NCBI GenBank assembly: GCA_030323885.1
Contig: CM059199.1
Coordinates: forward strand, 40,742,590 to 40,806,589
Reading direction: 5' to 3'
Length of the DNA stretch: 64,000 bases
Source of the DNA: Branchipolynoe longqiensis
Lineage: Eukaryota; Annelida; Polychaeta; Phyllodocida; Polynoidae
Shown: positions 63,206 through 64,000 of the stretch, one piece after another
Numbering within the stretch: the stretch's first letter is position 1
Layout of the letters: each line of letters starts with the position of its first letter
Notes under the pieces: model-generated
What the model was told of the DNA's origin: nothing
The model's input: the letters and a program-made list of their open reading frames with translations, nothing else
Database searches by the model: none
Translations under genes and position numbers: made by a program

Positions 63206-63512
63206 CCTACCAACATATCAAGACGGTACCAACTTGCGAAAGTGTGCACTCATGGCAACTTTATAGTACTGCCCCACTAGGAGACCAGGCCACCAGCACC
63301 CATGATCCGATATCCCACATAGTCACATTATCCTGATACTGTGTTAACTAGTCCTTGTCATATCCTACTAACGCCTAGCGCCTGGCTAGGAAGCGAAACG
63401 TACACATTTTGTAGGTCATTGGTTCGACTCGGCCGGGGCTTAAGCCGGAAACCTCCTGTACCGGAAGCCAGGAACAGTCTCACCGACTAGCCCACTCACT
63501 GTGTCCCATCCC
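63206..63512 (-). mobile_element. SINE-A copy 4 of a cluster
   Basis: Canonical body (CTGCCCCACTAGGAGACCAG, CGCCTGGCTAGGAAGCG) and first-type head with CTGTACCGGAAGCC and GACTAGCCCACTCACTGTG. Confidence 0.85.
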
Positions 63513-63539
63513 AGAATACTAGAATAGTATTTACAGTCA

Positions 63540-63690
63540 GCACCATGGGGGTGGGGGGTGTAGGTGGAGAGGTGTGTATGGGTATGGAGGGTGTGTGTGG
63601 GTGGGTGGTGGCTTTCTTGGTGGTTGGGGTAGGGGTGGGCTTGGGGGGTGGAGATGGGTGTAGGCTAGTGGGGGTTGGGGAAAGATATAG
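63540..63690. repeat. GT/G-rich low-complexity tract
   Basis: GGGTGGGTGGTGG-type sequence. The flanking 63690-64000 is not recognised, apart from short ATCACGGATCAC repeats near 63915. Confidence 0.6.
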
Positions 63691-64000
63691 TGGTGGAGCC
63701 CATCGAAGCGTGGAAATAGACGACATGACAGTAGATGCTTTGACGTCACTGTGTGTGGATGTGTGCAGGGTCGCTACAAGTGTGTGTGTGGGTGTGGGTG
63801 TGCGTGTGGTAATTGACAGTGGAAGAGTGATGTTACTTGAAAAGAACTGATTTAGACTTTGGTGTTAAGAGCCGTGAGATGCGCATGTGTCAATCAAACG
63901 AATCACTGATCACGGATCACAGATCACGGACCACGGACCAGCGATGGCTGGCGTTCGACGCCCATTCTGGAAAGCTGACGTCGCATGTCGTCTGCTGGGC

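Overview
The window looks like a repeat-dominated, gene-free stretch of an invertebrate nuclear genome, most probably a mollusc. That taxon call is inference. It rests on dense tRNA-headed SINEs, one SINE ending in GTTAAATAAAAC of a kind I associate with bivalve and gastropod genomes, RTE-like and other non-LTR retrotransposons, and many short inverted-repeat (MITE) families. I find no intact host gene, rRNA, functional tRNA, CRISPR array or bacterial-style operon. The only protein signals are decayed non-LTR retrotransposon fragments. The long Pro/Ser/Thr/Leu-rich open frames are simple repeats read as protein.

Labels used here are mine. SINE-A is a ~330 bp element with about 40 full or partial copies; it has a tRNA-like head, a body with the landmarks GACTGAGTGGGATATC and GGGGCAGCACTATAAA, and a tail with GTTGCCAGGACGTAAAAC followed by CCAA repeats. 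SINE-B (~335 bp) ends in GTTAAATAAAAC. SINE-C (~330 bp) has a tRNA-Arg-like head and two alternative tails. SINE-D has a tRNA-like head starting GCCTAGGTGGTGTAATGG. MITE-K (TTAA target), MITE-J (9 bp target duplication), MITE-H (TTA target), MITE-W, MITE-R, MITE-L, MITE-G, MITE-U and MITE-V are inverted-repeat elements.

Layout. 1-2.4 kb: an 831 bp tandem segment with C-rich minisatellite, then a 78 bp satellite. 2.7-8.9 kb: SINE-A, MITE-H, an inverted pair of LINE 3' ends, nested SINE-C, SINE-B. 9.3-11.7 kb: G-rich octamer array, then a 118 bp satellite built from a SINE-A tail. 11.9-16.9 kb: MITE-K, MITE-G, SINE-D units, a solo LTR, SINE-A. 17.0-24.2 kb: 56 bp and 43 bp satellites, MITE-W with nested MITE-K, two MITE-J. 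24.5-35.2 kb: more SINEs, an RNase H-type LINE 3' end, MITE-H copies, a 74 bp satellite, and a 142 bp satellite carrying two insertions. 35.7-41.7 kb: simple repeats, SINE-C, MITE-W, MITE-R. 41.7-49.9 kb: an 81 bp satellite, MITE-U, nested MITE-K/MITE-L and MITE-K/SINE-C, an RTE-like reverse transcriptase pseudogene. 50-57.5 kb: a ~200 bp tandem trimer, a 2.5 kb octamer array, SINE-B, a second solo LTR. 58-64 kb: SINE-A clusters among G-rich arrays.

The most informative content is how elements nest and share parts. Several insertions can be compared with an uninterrupted copy elsewhere in the window, which fixes target-site duplications. SINE heads, bodies and tails are exchanged between families, one SINE tail matches the 3' stem-loop of a LINE in the same window, and several satellites start or stop inside SINE-A.
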